Of a stretch of 64,000 nucleotides of DNA, positions 24,130 to 32,854 are shown in pieces; positions within the stretch are counted from its first letter, which is position 1, and every line of letters begins with the position of its first letter. The stretch lies in NCBI GenBank assembly GCA_038229295.1, contig JBBROO010000002.1, forward strand, positions 1 to 64,000. Direction: 5' to 3'. The DNA comes from JAJPGZ01 sp038229295 (GTDB taxonomy: Bacteria; Verrucomicrobiota; Verrucomicrobiia; Chthoniobacterales; UBA10450). Position numbers and translations under genes: made by a program. The notes beneath the pieces were generated by a model. The model worked only from the letters and a program-made list of their open reading frames with translations. It was not told the origin of the DNA and did no database searches.

Positions 24130-25494
24130 ATGTCCGAGGCCAAGATCGACAATCAGCGCATGGAAAGAATCGTCAGCTTATGCAAGCGGCGCGGTTTCAT
24201 TTTCCAATCGAGCGAAATCTACGGCGGACTCAATGGTTGCTGGGATTACGGGCCGCTCGGCGTTGAGCTAAAACGAAATCTCAAAGATTACTGGTGGCGG
24301 GTGATGGTGCAGGAGCGCGACGATGTGGTTGGTCTCGACGGATCCATCCTGACGCACCCCGCCACTCTAAAGGCGAGTGGGCACGTTGATACGTTCACCG
24401 ACCCGATGGTCGATTGTCGATCTTGCAAGGCGCGTCTGCGCGCCGATCAATTGATCGACAAGAACGGTGTCAAACAATGTCCGGTTTGCGGCGGCAAAGA
24501 TTTAACCGAAGCACGTCCCTTCAACCTGATGTTCCAAACGCAAATGGGCGCGTCGTCCGATCCTTCCTCCATCGCCTATCTCCGGCCCGAGACCGCCCAA
24601 TCCATTTTCGTCCAATTCAAGAACGTGCTCGATACGTCGCGCAAAAAATTACCGTTCGGTATCGCGCAGATCGGCAAAGCATTTCGAAACGAAATTAATC
24701 CGCGTAATTTCACTTTCCGTTCGCGTGAGTTCGAACAAATGGAGCTGGAATATTTTTGCCGGCCGGAGCAGGGGATGGAGTTGCTCGAATATTGGAAGGA
24801 GGAGCGGCTGAAGTTTTACGAGAACATCGGCATCGCGCGCGACCGACTGCATGTGCTCACCGTGCCGGATAACGAGCGCGCATTTTATTCGAAAGGGACT
24901 TACGACATCGAGTACGAATTTCCGTTTGGCCGGCAGGAGCTCGAAGGTGTGGCCTATCGAACCGATTACGATTTGTCGCAGCATCAAAAGGCAAGCGGCA
25001 AATCGCTCGAGTATTTCGATGAGGAAACGAAACAGAAATTCATTCCACACGTGGTCGAGCCGAGCGCGGGCGTCGATCGCACCGTGCTCGCTTTGATCTG
25101 CGAAGCGTATTCGGAAGACGAAGCGCCGGACGAGAAAGGCAAAATGGAAACGCGAACGGTTCTGCGTTTTCATCCGCGCATGGCGCCGATCAAGTGCGCG
25201 GTGTTGCCGTTGTTGAAAAACAAAGAGGCACTCGTTTCGAAAGCAAAAGCGATTGTCGATCTTCTCCGGCCGCACATGAATGTCTCCTATGACGAATCGG
25301 GCGCGATCGGTCGCCGTTATCGCCGCCAGGATGAAGTCGGGACGCCGTTTTGCCTAACCATCGATTTCGAAACGCTCGGCGAGAAGGATGTCGATCTTAC
25401 GGACACGGTTACGTTGCGTGAGCGCGACTCGATGAAACAGGAACGCGTCGCGATCAAAGATCTCCCCGGCATTTTGATTTCACGGATTGCGTGA
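24130..25494 (+). CDS. glyS: Glycyl-tRNA synthetase, dimeric (alpha2) type
   Basis: About 454 aa; it charges tRNA-Gly. It is the class II, single-polypeptide alpha2 form. N-terminal MERIVSLCKRRGFIFQSSEIYGG and GCWDYGPLGVELKRNLK are characteristic. Motif 2 region FRNEINPRNFTFRSREFEQME, GVDRTVLALICEAY (motif 3) and an anticodon-binding domain (APIKCAVLPLL ... YRRQDEVGTPFCLTIDF) are all present. A zinc-ribbon insert (CRSCKARL...CPVCGG) is intact. I chose the ATG at 24130 (MSEAKIDNQRMERI); 24124 or 24082 are possible. The dispersed word occurs four times (24142, 24414, 25253, 25388) and encodes two residues of the zinc insert (CRSC). Confidence 0.93.
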   Translation: MSEAKIDNQRMERIVSLCKRRGFIFQSSEIYGGLNGCWDYGPLGVELKRNLKDYWWRVMVQERDDVVGLDGSILTHPATLKASGHVDTFTDPMVDCRSCKARLRADQLIDKNGVKQCPVCGGKDLTEARPFNLMFQTQMGASSDPSSIAYLRPETAQSIFVQFKNVLDTSRKKLPFGIAQIGKAFRNEINPRNFTFRSREFEQMELEYFCRPEQGMELLEYWKEERLKFYENIGIARDRLHVLTVPDNERAFYSKGTYDIEYEFPFGRQELEGVAYRTDYDLSQHQKASGKSLEYFDEETKQKFIPHVVEPSAGVDRTVLALICEAYSEDEAPDEKGKMETRTVLRFHPRMAPIKCAVLPLLKNKEALVSKAKAIVDLLRPHMNVSYDESGAIGRRYRRQDEVGTPFCLTIDFETLGEKDVDLTDTVTLRERDSMKQERVAIKDLPGILISRIA

Positions 25495-25937
25495 TGGATC
25501 TGGCGGATTTTCGGGAATATTGCCTAACGAAGCTTGGCGCTACCGAAGGAACGCCGTTCGGCGAAACCGTTTTGGTTTTCAAAGTCGCCGGCAAGATGTT
25601 CGCGCTCGCATCGCTCGATGAAGTGCCGGCAACGGCAAACCTGAAGTGTGATCCCGACCTTGCACTTGAATTACGCGATCGCTACGAGCAAGTGCGGCCC
25701 GGCTATCACATGAACAAGAAACATTGGAATACCGTCGAGCTCGACCGCGGAATTCCAGAAGCGGAACTGCGCAAGATGATCGATCACTCCTACGATTTGG
25801 TGGTTGCGAGTTTGCCGAAGACTGTAGCTGCCGATCTCCGCAAGGGGAGACTGCCGCCAGAGACGGCGGCAGCTACAACACAACGCGCAACTCCACCGCG
25901 GCGATCTCCAACTGCAAAGCGTCGCGCGCGACGTTGA
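25494..25937 (+). CDS. MmcQ/YjbR-family protein
   Basis: This protein of about 147 aa belongs to the MmcQ/YjbR (CyaY-like fold) family. EYCLTKLGATEGTPFGETVLVFKVAGKMFA, PDLALELRDRYEQVRPGYHMNKKHWNTVEL and the terminal helix with HSYDLVVASLPK are typical. Family members are usually about 120 aa. The extra C-terminal tail (ETAAATTQRATPPRRSPTAKRRARR) is read from a palindromic repeat and then from the antisense end of murI, so it is probably an acquired extension. The start ATG shares a base with the glyS stop. Molecular function of the family is poorly defined; DNA binding has been proposed. Confidence 0.8.
   Translation: MDLADFREYCLTKLGATEGTPFGETVLVFKVAGKMFALASLDEVPATANLKCDPDLALELRDRYEQVRPGYHMNKKHWNTVELDRGIPEAELRKMIDHSYDLVVASLPKTVAADLRKGRLPPETAAATTQRATPPRRSPTAKRRARR
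25823..25879. repeat. Palindromic REP-like element, copy A
   Basis: The right arm at 25851-25879 is identical over 29 bases to the right arm of the hairpin at 60952-61029. The left arm starts TGTAGCTGCCG at about 25823 and has decayed. The element lies in the overlapping 3' ends of the YjbR gene and murI. Its TGTAG supplies the murI stop codon. Confidence 0.75.
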
Positions 25938-26730
25938 GAAAATTATCGGCCGCGTCGGTGAGCGCGACACGTAATTCACCATGTCGATCTTCCGGCGCGC
26001 GGAGTGATTGTCGATCTAACAAATTGCGCACGGCCATCGCGCAATTTTTCGCGGAATCGACGAGCTTAATTTCATCGCCGAGCGCGCGACCGATTGCCTC
26101 CGCGAGCAACGGGTAGTGCGTGCAGCCGAGCACGAGCGTGTCGATCCCGTCCTTCATCATCGGATCGAGATAACGCGCGATGATTTGATCCGTAACTTTG
26201 TCGTCTAACAAGCCCTCTTCGATCAGCGGCACGAGCAGCGGACAGGCACACGTGCTGACGCGGACGTGAGTATTGAGCGCGCGCAACGCGTTGTCGTAAG
26301 CGCCGCTCCGAACGGTCGCGCGCGTGCCGATGACACCGACATGTCGATTGCGCGTTACGGCGATGGCGGCTTGCGCGCCCGGCTCGATCACGCCGATCAC
26401 CGGGACGGAAACGTGCGCGCGCAATTTTGGAATGGCTACGGAAGAAACGGTGTTGCATGCGACGACAATCACTTTCGCGTTTTCGCGCGTGAGGATATTT
26501 GCCAGCTCAAGGCTGTAACGCTCGACCGTATCAGAACTTTTGTTTCCGTAAGGCACGCGCGCGGTATCGCCGAGATAAAAAATGTCTTCGTTAGGCAGTA
26601 ATTCCTGCAACGCTTTGACGACGGTGAGTCCGCCGATGCCGGAATCGAACACGCCGATCGGTTGTTCCGACGAAGAAGATGTCGATCTTTTATTCGCCGC
26701 CACTGATGGAGATGGAAGGTTTATCGACAT
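25873..26730 (-). CDS. murI: Glutamate racemase
   Basis: This protein of about 285 aa converts L-glutamate to D-glutamate for peptidoglycan. Signature segments are IGVFDSGIGGLTVVKAL, GDTARVPYGNKS, VVACNTVSS (first catalytic Cys) and LGCTHYPLL (second catalytic Cys). The ATG at 26730 is preferred; an ATG at 26814 would lengthen the overlap with the upstream amidase gene. Even so, the N-terminal 25 residues are low-complexity (SSSSEQ). The stop codon is inside a palindromic repeat, so the last few residues may not be ancestral. It lies downstream of an amidase gene on the same strand, a plausible cell-wall pair. Dispersed words are read as EDRHGEL and NKRSTSSS. Confidence 0.92.
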   Translation of the reverse strand: MSINLPSPSVAANKRSTSSSSEQPIGVFDSGIGGLTVVKALQELLPNEDIFYLGDTARVPYGNKSSDTVERYSLELANILTRENAKVIVVACNTVSSVAIPKLRAHVSVPVIGVIEPGAQAAIAVTRNRHVGVIGTRATVRSGAYDNALRALNTHVRVSTCACPLLVPLIEEGLLDDKVTDQIIARYLDPMMKDGIDTLVLGCTHYPLLAEAIGRALGDEIKLVDSAKNCAMAVRNLLDRQSLRAPEDRHGELRVALTDAADNFLNVARDALQLEIAAVELRVVL

Positions 26731-27808
26731 GCGCGGGTTCTGGGGGAACGTAAGCGGTAAGCGGTTCGCTGATCGATCTCGAATGCGGCGGCAGCGAAAT
26801 CCGCGCGCTAGCAAATGTTTGCCCTTCTCCTCGGAAGTTCACCGCCGCGTCGTAATTCTTCACCGCTTGCGCAATGGCGCCGCCGACTTGCTGGCGGAAT
26901 TGTGTCGTCGCGATGCGTTGACCTTCGGATGCATTACTCAAAAAACCGCACTCGACCAGAACGGCCGGGATTTTTACATGGCGGAGGACATGGAAGCGCG
27001 CGTGTTTCACGCCGCGATCGAACATCGACAATCGCGAGAGAATAGAAGCGTGAACGGCTGCGCCGAGCGCAATGTTTTTTTCGTCCTCGGCATTTCCCGG
27101 GCACCATTGCACATTCGCCGACGAAGCCTCCTTCTCGATGGCCGCGTTTGACACCACGCCGGCCGGAGCGAGCGCGTACGTTTCGATGCCTTCGGCCGCG
27201 CCGCTCCAATTGAAATGAATGCTGACGAAAATCGCATTCGGAAAACGATTGGCGAAATTGACCCGCTCATCGAGGGAAACGGCCTTGTCGATGGAGCGCG
27301 TCATTTCCACTTTGTAACCGGCCGTCAGCAATTGCTGCCGCGCGTTCATCGCCACATCGAGCGTGAAATTTTTCTCCGAGCCCCAGCGATTTGACGCGCC
27401 GTTGTCCACACCGCCGTGGCCGGGATCGAGCACGACGATGTCGATCTTGTGCGAATTCTTAATTCGATGCGGTCGAATGATCGGTTCGATCAATTTGCTC
27501 ACATCCATCGACGAAATCATCTCGTCATTGTTGCTCGAGAGAATCGGAAAGTCGGTGAGGAATCGGACGCCGTTGATGTAAAGCTCGCTCGTGCCGGCTT
27601 GCGCACGAATTCCGCGGCGCTCGCTCCGCAGCGAAACGGTGCGACTGACACGCGTGTATTCCGGGAATTGATAGAAGCGCGCGACGTTCGTGAACGTGAC
27701 GTAATCGCGGCCTTGCTGATGAATGACGTTCCAATCGTCGCCGGCAAGCGCAGCAGCTAAAGACAGAACAAGGGCCATACCAGCGAGATGGCGAGCTCGG
27801 ATGCGCAT
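26690..27808 (-). CDS. N-acetylmuramoyl-L-alanine amidase (Amidase_3), exported
   Basis: 372 aa from ATG 27808 (MRIRARHLAGMALVLSLAAALAG, a signal peptide). Residues about 25-110 form an AMIN-like or copper-amine-oxidase-like beta domain. The catalytic Amidase_3 domain follows with VVLDPGHGGVDNGAS (zinc His), the zinc-binding Glu region GSEKNFTLDVA, VSIHFN (zinc His) and VLVECGFLSN (catalytic Glu). It cleaves the amide between MurNAc and L-Ala in the periplasm. The 40 or so C-terminal residues are Pro/Ser-rich. It overlaps murI by about 40 bases and is divergent from valS, with a MITE-like repeat in the shared upstream region. Confidence 0.9.
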   Translation of the reverse strand: MRIRARHLAGMALVLSLAAALAGDDWNVIHQQGRDYVTFTNVARFYQFPEYTRVSRTVSLRSERRGIRAQAGTSELYINGVRFLTDFPILSSNNDEMISSMDVSKLIEPIIRPHRIKNSHKIDIVVLDPGHGGVDNGASNRWGSEKNFTLDVAMNARQQLLTAGYKVEMTRSIDKAVSLDERVNFANRFPNAIFVSIHFNWSGAAEGIETYALAPAGVVSNAAIEKEASSANVQWCPGNAEDEKNIALGAAVHASILSRLSMFDRGVKHARFHVLRHVKIPAVLVECGFLSNASEGQRIATTQFRQQVGGAIAQAVKNYDAAVNFRGEGQTFASARISLPPHSRSISEPLTAYVPPEPAHVDKPSISISGGE

Positions 27809-27862
27809 CGCGAAAAATGATGGCGGATGGCAACAGTCGCAAGCGCGTTGTGCACGTAAAGT

Positions 27863-27978
27863 TGTCATCCCGAGCCGCGCAGACGGCGAGGGACCTCACA
27901 CAAGCTCGTTGGATCACCCAAGGAAACATGCGTGACCTGCCGCAGGTTGTGAGGTCCTTCACTTCGTTCAGGATGACA
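27863..27978. repeat. 116-bp MITE-like element with inverted ends
   Basis: TGTCATCC at 27863-27870 and GGATGACA at 27971-27978 form the outer ends. Inside them GGGACCTCACACAA and TTGTGAGGTCC repeat in inverted orientation, so the whole folds into a long hairpin. It carries no coding capacity. It occupies most of the region between the divergent amidase and valS genes, so it may influence either promoter. Confidence 0.7.
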
Positions 27979-28032
27979 GAAGCGAGCTTTTCATTTTGCA
28001 AACGCGCGCGACCCTCGGATGATTGCTTCGCC

Positions 28033-30705
28033 ATGGCGGAGTTGTCCAAAACCTACGATCCGAAATCGGTTGAGCCGAAGTGGTACCAGCGTTGGATCGA
28101 CAATCACGATTTCGAAGCGGATGCGAAATCGGCCAAGCCGCCTTTCGCGATCGCCATGCCGCCGCCGAACATCACCGGTGTTTTGACGCTCGGACATGTC
28201 TTGAACAATACGATTCAAGATATTCTAGCGCGCCGCGCCCGCATGCTTGGCCACGAAGTTTTGTGGTTGCCCGGGGTCGATCACGCCGGCGTGGCCACGC
28301 AAACCGCGGTCGAAAAATTTTTGAGACGAACGGAAAAGAAAACGCGGCACGATTTCGGGCGCGAAGAATTTCTTCGGCGCGTCGTCGAATGGCAGGACAA
28401 ACATGGCGGCATCATCATCGAGCAACTGAAGCGGCTTGGATGTTCGGCCGATTGGTCGCGGCAACGCTACACGCTGGATGATTCTTATGTGCGCGCCGTT
28501 CTCGGAGTGTTTGTCGATCTTCACCAGAAGGGGCTGATCTATCGCGGACGGCGAATGATTAATTGGGACCCGGCCGCGCAGACCGCGTTGTCGGATGAAG
28601 AAGTGATTTCCAAACCGCAGAAAGGAAATCTTTATTATGTGCGTTACGAAATCGTGGACGCGCCCGGGAAATTTCTGGAAGTGGCGACGACGCGGCCGGA
28701 AACGATCATGGCTGACACCGGGGTCGCGGTTCACCCTAACGACGAACGATATGTCGATCTTATCGGTAAACAGGTGTGGCGCCCGTTTCCGCGCGAAAAA
28801 CTTCCCATCGTCGCGGACGAAGCGATTGATCCAAAATTCGGCACCGGCGTTTTAAAAGTCACGCCTGGGCATGACAAATTGGATTTCGAGATCGGCCAAC
28901 GCCACAAGCTCCCGGTGATCGATGCTCTGCATGCGGACGGCAAAATAAATTGCCCGGCGGTGCCGGAGTTGGATGGACTGGACCGATTCGAGGCGCGCCA
29001 GAAAGCGGCCGAGTTGTTGCAAGATCGACAACTACTTTCGAAAACCGAGCCGCACGAAAACAATGTCGGTTTCAGCGAACGCAGCGAAGTGCCGATCGAG
29101 CCGCGCCTGAGCGAGCAATGGTTTCTGCGCTATCCGAAAACCAAAGAAACGCTCGCGGTGGTGCGCGATCATCTCATCCGATTCTTTCCCGCGCATTGGG
29201 AAAAGGTTTACGCGCAATGGCTGGAGAACATTCAGGATTGGTGCATCAGCCGCCAGGTTTGGTGGGGGCATCGCATTCCGGCATGGTATCGAAACTCTGC
29301 TGTAGGGGCAGGCGTGTCGCCTGCAAGAGAGAAAGATGCAGCCGACACGGCTGCCACCACAGAAGAGAAGAACATTCGTGTGCAGATCGAGTCGCCCGGC
29401 GAAGGTTGGACGCGGGATTCGGACACGCTCGATACCTGGTTTTCATCGTGGCTGTGGGCGTATGAGACGATGGACGCGGAGACGCGAAAGAAATTTTATC
29501 CGACTTCCGTTCTCGTGACCGCGCCGGACATTATTTTCTTCTGGGTCGCGCGCATGATCGTTGCCGGGCTCGAGTTCACGCCGGGCACGACCGACAAGGC
29601 CGAAGACAACATTCCATTCCGCGATGTTTTCTTTACCGGACTAATTCGCGACCACAAAGGCCGCAAGATGTCGAAGTCGTTAGGGAATTCGCCCGACCCG
29701 CTGGAGTTGATCGACAAGTACGGCGCGGATGGTTTGCGGTTCGGTTTGATGCGCATCGCGCCGAGCGGACAGGACATTCGTTTCGACGAAAAACAAATCG
29801 AAGAAGGCCGCAACTTCGCCACCAAACTTTGGAACGCCGCGCGCTTCCGGCAAATGCACGGACTGAGTGCGGCCGCGCCCAAGATCGACAATGACTGCTT
29901 GTCGATCTACGCGGTCGAAGTGCTGGCGCGCTTGAATGAAACGATCGACGCAGTCGAGCAAGCTTACGCCGAATATCAGTTCAGCATCGTGGCGCAACGA
30001 CTCTACGATTTTTTCTGGAATGACTACTGCGATTGGTTTGTCGAAGCGGCCAAAACCGAAATTTTCAGCGAGGACGGGTCGAAGAAGAAATCCGCGCTCG
30101 CGGTGATGGACGTGGTGTTGACTTCGGTGTTGCGATTGCTGCATCCGTTCATGCCGCATATCACGGAGGAGCTTTGGTCGATTCTCGGATTCGGAAGTGG
30201 ATCGATTCAATTCGCCGCGCCGCCCGAAAAGGTAGATGTCGATCTTGCGGCGAGGCGAAAGGTTGTCGCGATGATTTACGAGATCGTGCAAGCGGGACGA
30301 AATCTCCGCGCGGAAGCGCGTTTGCCCTCGAACCAAAAAGCGAAGTTCGCGTTGCGCTCGGAAGAGGAAAGCATCAGGGCGGAGCAAGCGACGATGGCGC
30401 GTTTGCTGAACGCGTCGGAGTTGATTGTCGATCTTGCGTTCCAAGCGGGAGCGGGAACGCCGATCGCGGCGACTGGCGGCGGCGAGCTTTTGCTGGTGAT
30501 GGAAGTGGACCCGGCCGCGGAAAGCGAGAGACTCAGCAAGGAGATCGCGAAGCTGGAAGAGGAAGTGCGAACGGTCGAAACGAAATTGAAAAACAAATCG
30601 TTCGTGGATCGCGCGCCCGCTGCAGTGGTGGAGGAACATCGACAACGATTGAACAATTTCACGGACCAGTTAGGGAAATTGAAACAGGCGCGCGACAAAC
30701 TTTGA
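28033..30705 (+). CDS. valS: Valyl-tRNA synthetase
   Basis: 890 aa from the ATG at 28033; the open frame extends upstream only through the MITE. It charges tRNA-Val. Class I motifs are PPPNITGVLTLGH (HIGH-type, about residue 45) and GRKMSKSLGNSPDP (KMSKS, about residue 545). WWGHRIPAWY and DTWFSSWLWA frame the region where many ValRSs have a zinc-binding insert. Here that region instead contains residues translated from a palindromic repeat (VGAGVSPAREKDAADTAATT). The editing domain and a C-terminal coiled coil (ERLSKEIAKLEEEVRTVETKL, split in two helices) are present. At least six copies of the dispersed word occur, including a tandem pair at 29881 and 29899. Confidence 0.95.
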   Translation: MAELSKTYDPKSVEPKWYQRWIDNHDFEADAKSAKPPFAIAMPPPNITGVLTLGHVLNNTIQDILARRARMLGHEVLWLPGVDHAGVATQTAVEKFLRRTEKKTRHDFGREEFLRRVVEWQDKHGGIIIEQLKRLGCSADWSRQRYTLDDSYVRAVLGVFVDLHQKGLIYRGRRMINWDPAAQTALSDEEVISKPQKGNLYYVRYEIVDAPGKFLEVATTRPETIMADTGVAVHPNDERYVDLIGKQVWRPFPREKLPIVADEAIDPKFGTGVLKVTPGHDKLDFEIGQRHKLPVIDALHADGKINCPAVPELDGLDRFEARQKAAELLQDRQLLSKTEPHENNVGFSERSEVPIEPRLSEQWFLRYPKTKETLAVVRDHLIRFFPAHWEKVYAQWLENIQDWCISRQVWWGHRIPAWYRNSAVGAGVSPAREKDAADTAATTEEKNIRVQIESPGEGWTRDSDTLDTWFSSWLWAYETMDAETRKKFYPTSVLVTAPDIIFFWVARMIVAGLEFTPGTTDKAEDNIPFRDVFFTGLIRDHKGRKMSKSLGNSPDPLELIDKYGADGLRFGLMRIAPSGQDIRFDEKQIEEGRNFATKLWNAARFRQMHGLSAAAPKIDNDCLSIYAVEVLARLNETIDAVEQAYAEYQFSIVAQRLYDFFWNDYCDWFVEAAKTEIFSEDGSKKKSALAVMDVVLTSVLRLLHPFMPHITEELWSILGFGSGSIQFAAPPEKVDVDLAARRKVVAMIYEIVQAGRNLRAEARLPSNQKAKFALRSEEESIRAEQATMARLLNASELIVDLAFQAGAGTPIAATGGGELLLVMEVDPAAESERLSKEIAKLEEEVRTVETKLKNKSFVDRAPAAVVEEHRQRLNNFTDQLGKLKQARDKL
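29301..29361. repeat. Imperfect palindromic repeat inserted in frame in valS
   Basis: TAGGGGCAGGCGTGTCGCC on the left and GCCGACACGGCTGCCACC on the right form an imperfect inverted repeat with a short A-rich spacer. It is similar in kind to other REP-like elements in the window. It is read through as SAVGAGVSPAREKDAADTAA in ValRS without breaking the frame. Confidence 0.6.
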
Positions 30706-30715
30706 TTCTGGGGAG

Positions 30716-30734
30716 CACAGGCTGCCAGCCTGTG
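30716..30734. repeat. Short palindrome after valS
   Basis: CACAGGCTGCCAGCCTGTG is a near-perfect 19-base palindrome 10 bases past the valS stop. There is no T run, so it is either a REP fragment or a weak transcript end. A copy of the dispersed word follows at 30786, just before cstA. Confidence 0.5.
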
Positions 30735-30805
30735 GTCGTCGGAGAAGAACGTGCGCGACAACCGGAATTGAATTCGGTTTAATAGATGTCGATCTTACGA
30801 GCGCC

Positions 30806-32854
30806 ATGAGTTTTTGGAAAAAACTGCTCTGGATTGCGGTAACGGTTCTCGGGTTGGCGTCGATTTACGTTCTGGCGCTTTCGCGCGGTGAGCGGGTCAG
30901 CGCACTGTGGATCATCGTCGCGGGTTTTTGCGCGGCCGCGGTTAGTTACCGTTTTTACAGCAAGTGGCTGGCGACAAAAGTGCTCGTGCTCAATGACGAG
31001 CGCGCCACGCCGGCGCTGGTGAAGAACGACGGCAAAGATTTCGTGCCGACAAATCGCTGGATGGTGTTCGGTCATCATTTCGCCGCGATCGCCGGACCGG
31101 GTCCGCTGGTCGGGCCGGTGTTGGCGGCGCAGTTTGGTTTTTTGCCGGGCACGCTTTGGATCTTGATCGGCGCGACGTTGGGAGGCGCAGTGCACGACAT
31201 GATGATTCTTTTCGCATCCGTTAGGCGCGGCGGGAAGACGTTAGGTCAAATCGTGAAAGAAGAAATCGGGCCGGGTGTCGGCGCGCTCGCTCTCGTCAGC
31301 GTGCTCGCGATCATGATCATTCTACTGGCGGTGCTCGCGCTCGTGGTGGTGCAAGCGCTGGCGAAAAGCCCGTGGGGTGTTTTCACAATCGCGATGACGA
31401 TACCGATCGCGCTTATCATGGGCGCGGGATTGCGCAGCGGAAAAGTGAACGTGAAATGGATGACGATGTTTGGGTTGGCGGGCCTGGCGTTCGCGGTTTG
31501 GGGTGGCCAATTTCTCGGAAGATTTCCAGTGATTGAAGCTTGCTTTCAGCACGATCAGAAATGGATCGCATGGGCGATCATGATCTATGGATTGGCGGCG
31601 TCAATTTTGCCGGTGTGGATGTTGCTGACGCCGCGGGATTATTTGAGCACGTTCCTGAAACTCGGAACGGTCGCGGCGCTGGCGGTGGCGGTGATTGTTT
31701 TGCATCCGACTTTGATGATGCCGTCGATCTCGCGCTTTGTTGATGGCAGCGGACTCGTGTTCGCCGGGCCGGTGTTTCCGTTTGTTTGCATCACGATCGC
31801 CTGCGGGGCGGTCTCCGGATTTCATTCGCTCATCGCTTCGGGGACGACGCCGAAGATGATTGGAAGCGAAGCGCGCATCCGCGACATCGGCTACGGCGCG
31901 ATGATCACGGAGATGATGGTCGCGCTGATGGCGTTGATCGCGGCTTGTGTTTTGGAACCGGGGGAATATTTCGCGATCAATGCGAAAGGCGCGCCGAGCG
32001 AAGTGGTGGCTAAGGTTTCGGCGGCGGGATTTCCGGTGAGCGAGAGTGAGATGTCGATCTTAGCGAAAAATTTGGGCGAGACGACGATGTTCGGACGCGC
32101 CGGTGGAGCGCCGACTTTTGCGGTGGGCATGGCGCACATGTTCTCGCGCATCTCGGCCAACCCGACCGCGATGGCGCTTTGGTATCACTTCGCCATCATG
32201 TTCGAAGCGCTTTTTATCCTCACGACCATCGACGCGGGCACGCGTGTCGGGCGATTTCTGCTTCAGGACTTGTTAGGGAATCTTTGGCGACCTCTCGGCA
32301 ATACGCGTTCGTGGAGCGCGAATTTTTTCTCGAGCGTGTTGCTGGTCGGAGCGTGGGGTTGGTTTTTGTATCAGGGTGTAATTGATCCGCTCGGCGGAAT
32401 TAATAGTCTTTGGCCATTGTTCGGCTTGGCGAATCAGTTGCTCTCCGTCATCGCACTGTGCCTGGGCACGACGCTGCTCATCAAAATGGAGAAGACGAAA
32501 TATCTTTTCGTGACGCTGGCGCCGCTGTGTTTCATGTGCGCGGTGACCTTTTCGGCCGGATATCTCAAGATCTTTTCGGTCGATCCAAAACTTGGTTTTC
32601 TGAGCGGCGCACGCTCGTTAACCGAACAAGCGGCGGGGCCGGCGGATGCACAAAAAGCGGCGGACTTGATTCGCCAGGCTGCGGTTTGGCGGTTCGACGC
32701 AGTGGTAGCGGGATGTTTTCTTGTGCTCGTACTGCTAATCGTAATTGGTTCGGCGGTGCAATGGTGGCATCTGCTACAGGGCAGAAAGCCGGCGGTTTTA
32801 CACGAAAGCGATTTCGTGTCGGTAGCGAAATTACAAACGGCCGGAGTGCCCTAA
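30806..32854 (+). CDS. cstA: Carbon starvation protein CstA (peptide/pyruvate transporter)
   Basis: This 682-aa polytopic inner-membrane protein has about 16-18 hydrophobic segments. Family landmarks are RFYSKWLATKVLVLNDERATPA, FVPTNRWMVFGHHFAAIAGPGPLVGPVLAA, GGAVHDMMILFASVRRGGKTLGQI, SGFHSLIASGTTPKM and FILTTIDAGTRVGRF. CstA proteins take up peptides or pyruvate under carbon limitation. Length and start are typical. The 3' end overlaps the convergent glycosyltransferase gene by four bases. The dispersed word at 32051 is read as MSILAKNLG. No promoter was identified; the 100-base leader holds a palindrome and one copy of the word. Confidence 0.92.
   Translation: MSFWKKLLWIAVTVLGLASIYVLALSRGERVSALWIIVAGFCAAAVSYRFYSKWLATKVLVLNDERATPALVKNDGKDFVPTNRWMVFGHHFAAIAGPGPLVGPVLAAQFGFLPGTLWILIGATLGGAVHDMMILFASVRRGGKTLGQIVKEEIGPGVGALALVSVLAIMIILLAVLALVVVQALAKSPWGVFTIAMTIPIALIMGAGLRSGKVNVKWMTMFGLAGLAFAVWGGQFLGRFPVIEACFQHDQKWIAWAIMIYGLAASILPVWMLLTPRDYLSTFLKLGTVAALAVAVIVLHPTLMMPSISRFVDGSGLVFAGPVFPFVCITIACGAVSGFHSLIASGTTPKMIGSEARIRDIGYGAMITEMMVALMALIAACVLEPGEYFAINAKGAPSEVVAKVSAAGFPVSESEMSILAKNLGETTMFGRAGGAPTFAVGMAHMFSRISANPTAMALWYHFAIMFEALFILTTIDAGTRVGRFLLQDLLGNLWRPLGNTRSWSANFFSSVLLVGAWGWFLYQGVIDPLGGINSLWPLFGLANQLLSVIALCLGTTLLIKMEKTKYLFVTLAPLCFMCAVTFSAGYLKIFSVDPKLGFLSGARSLTEQAAGPADAQKAADLIRQAAVWRFDAVVAGCFLVLVLLIVIGSAVQWWHLLQGRKPAVLHESDFVSVAKLQTAGVP

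Noticed and set aside
24649..25275. 208-aa minus-strand open frame opposite glyS
   Set aside because: Antisense shadow of GlyRS with no independent support.
29680..30645. 321-aa minus-strand open frame opposite valS
   Set aside because: Arg/Leu-rich antisense shadow of an unmistakable ValRS.
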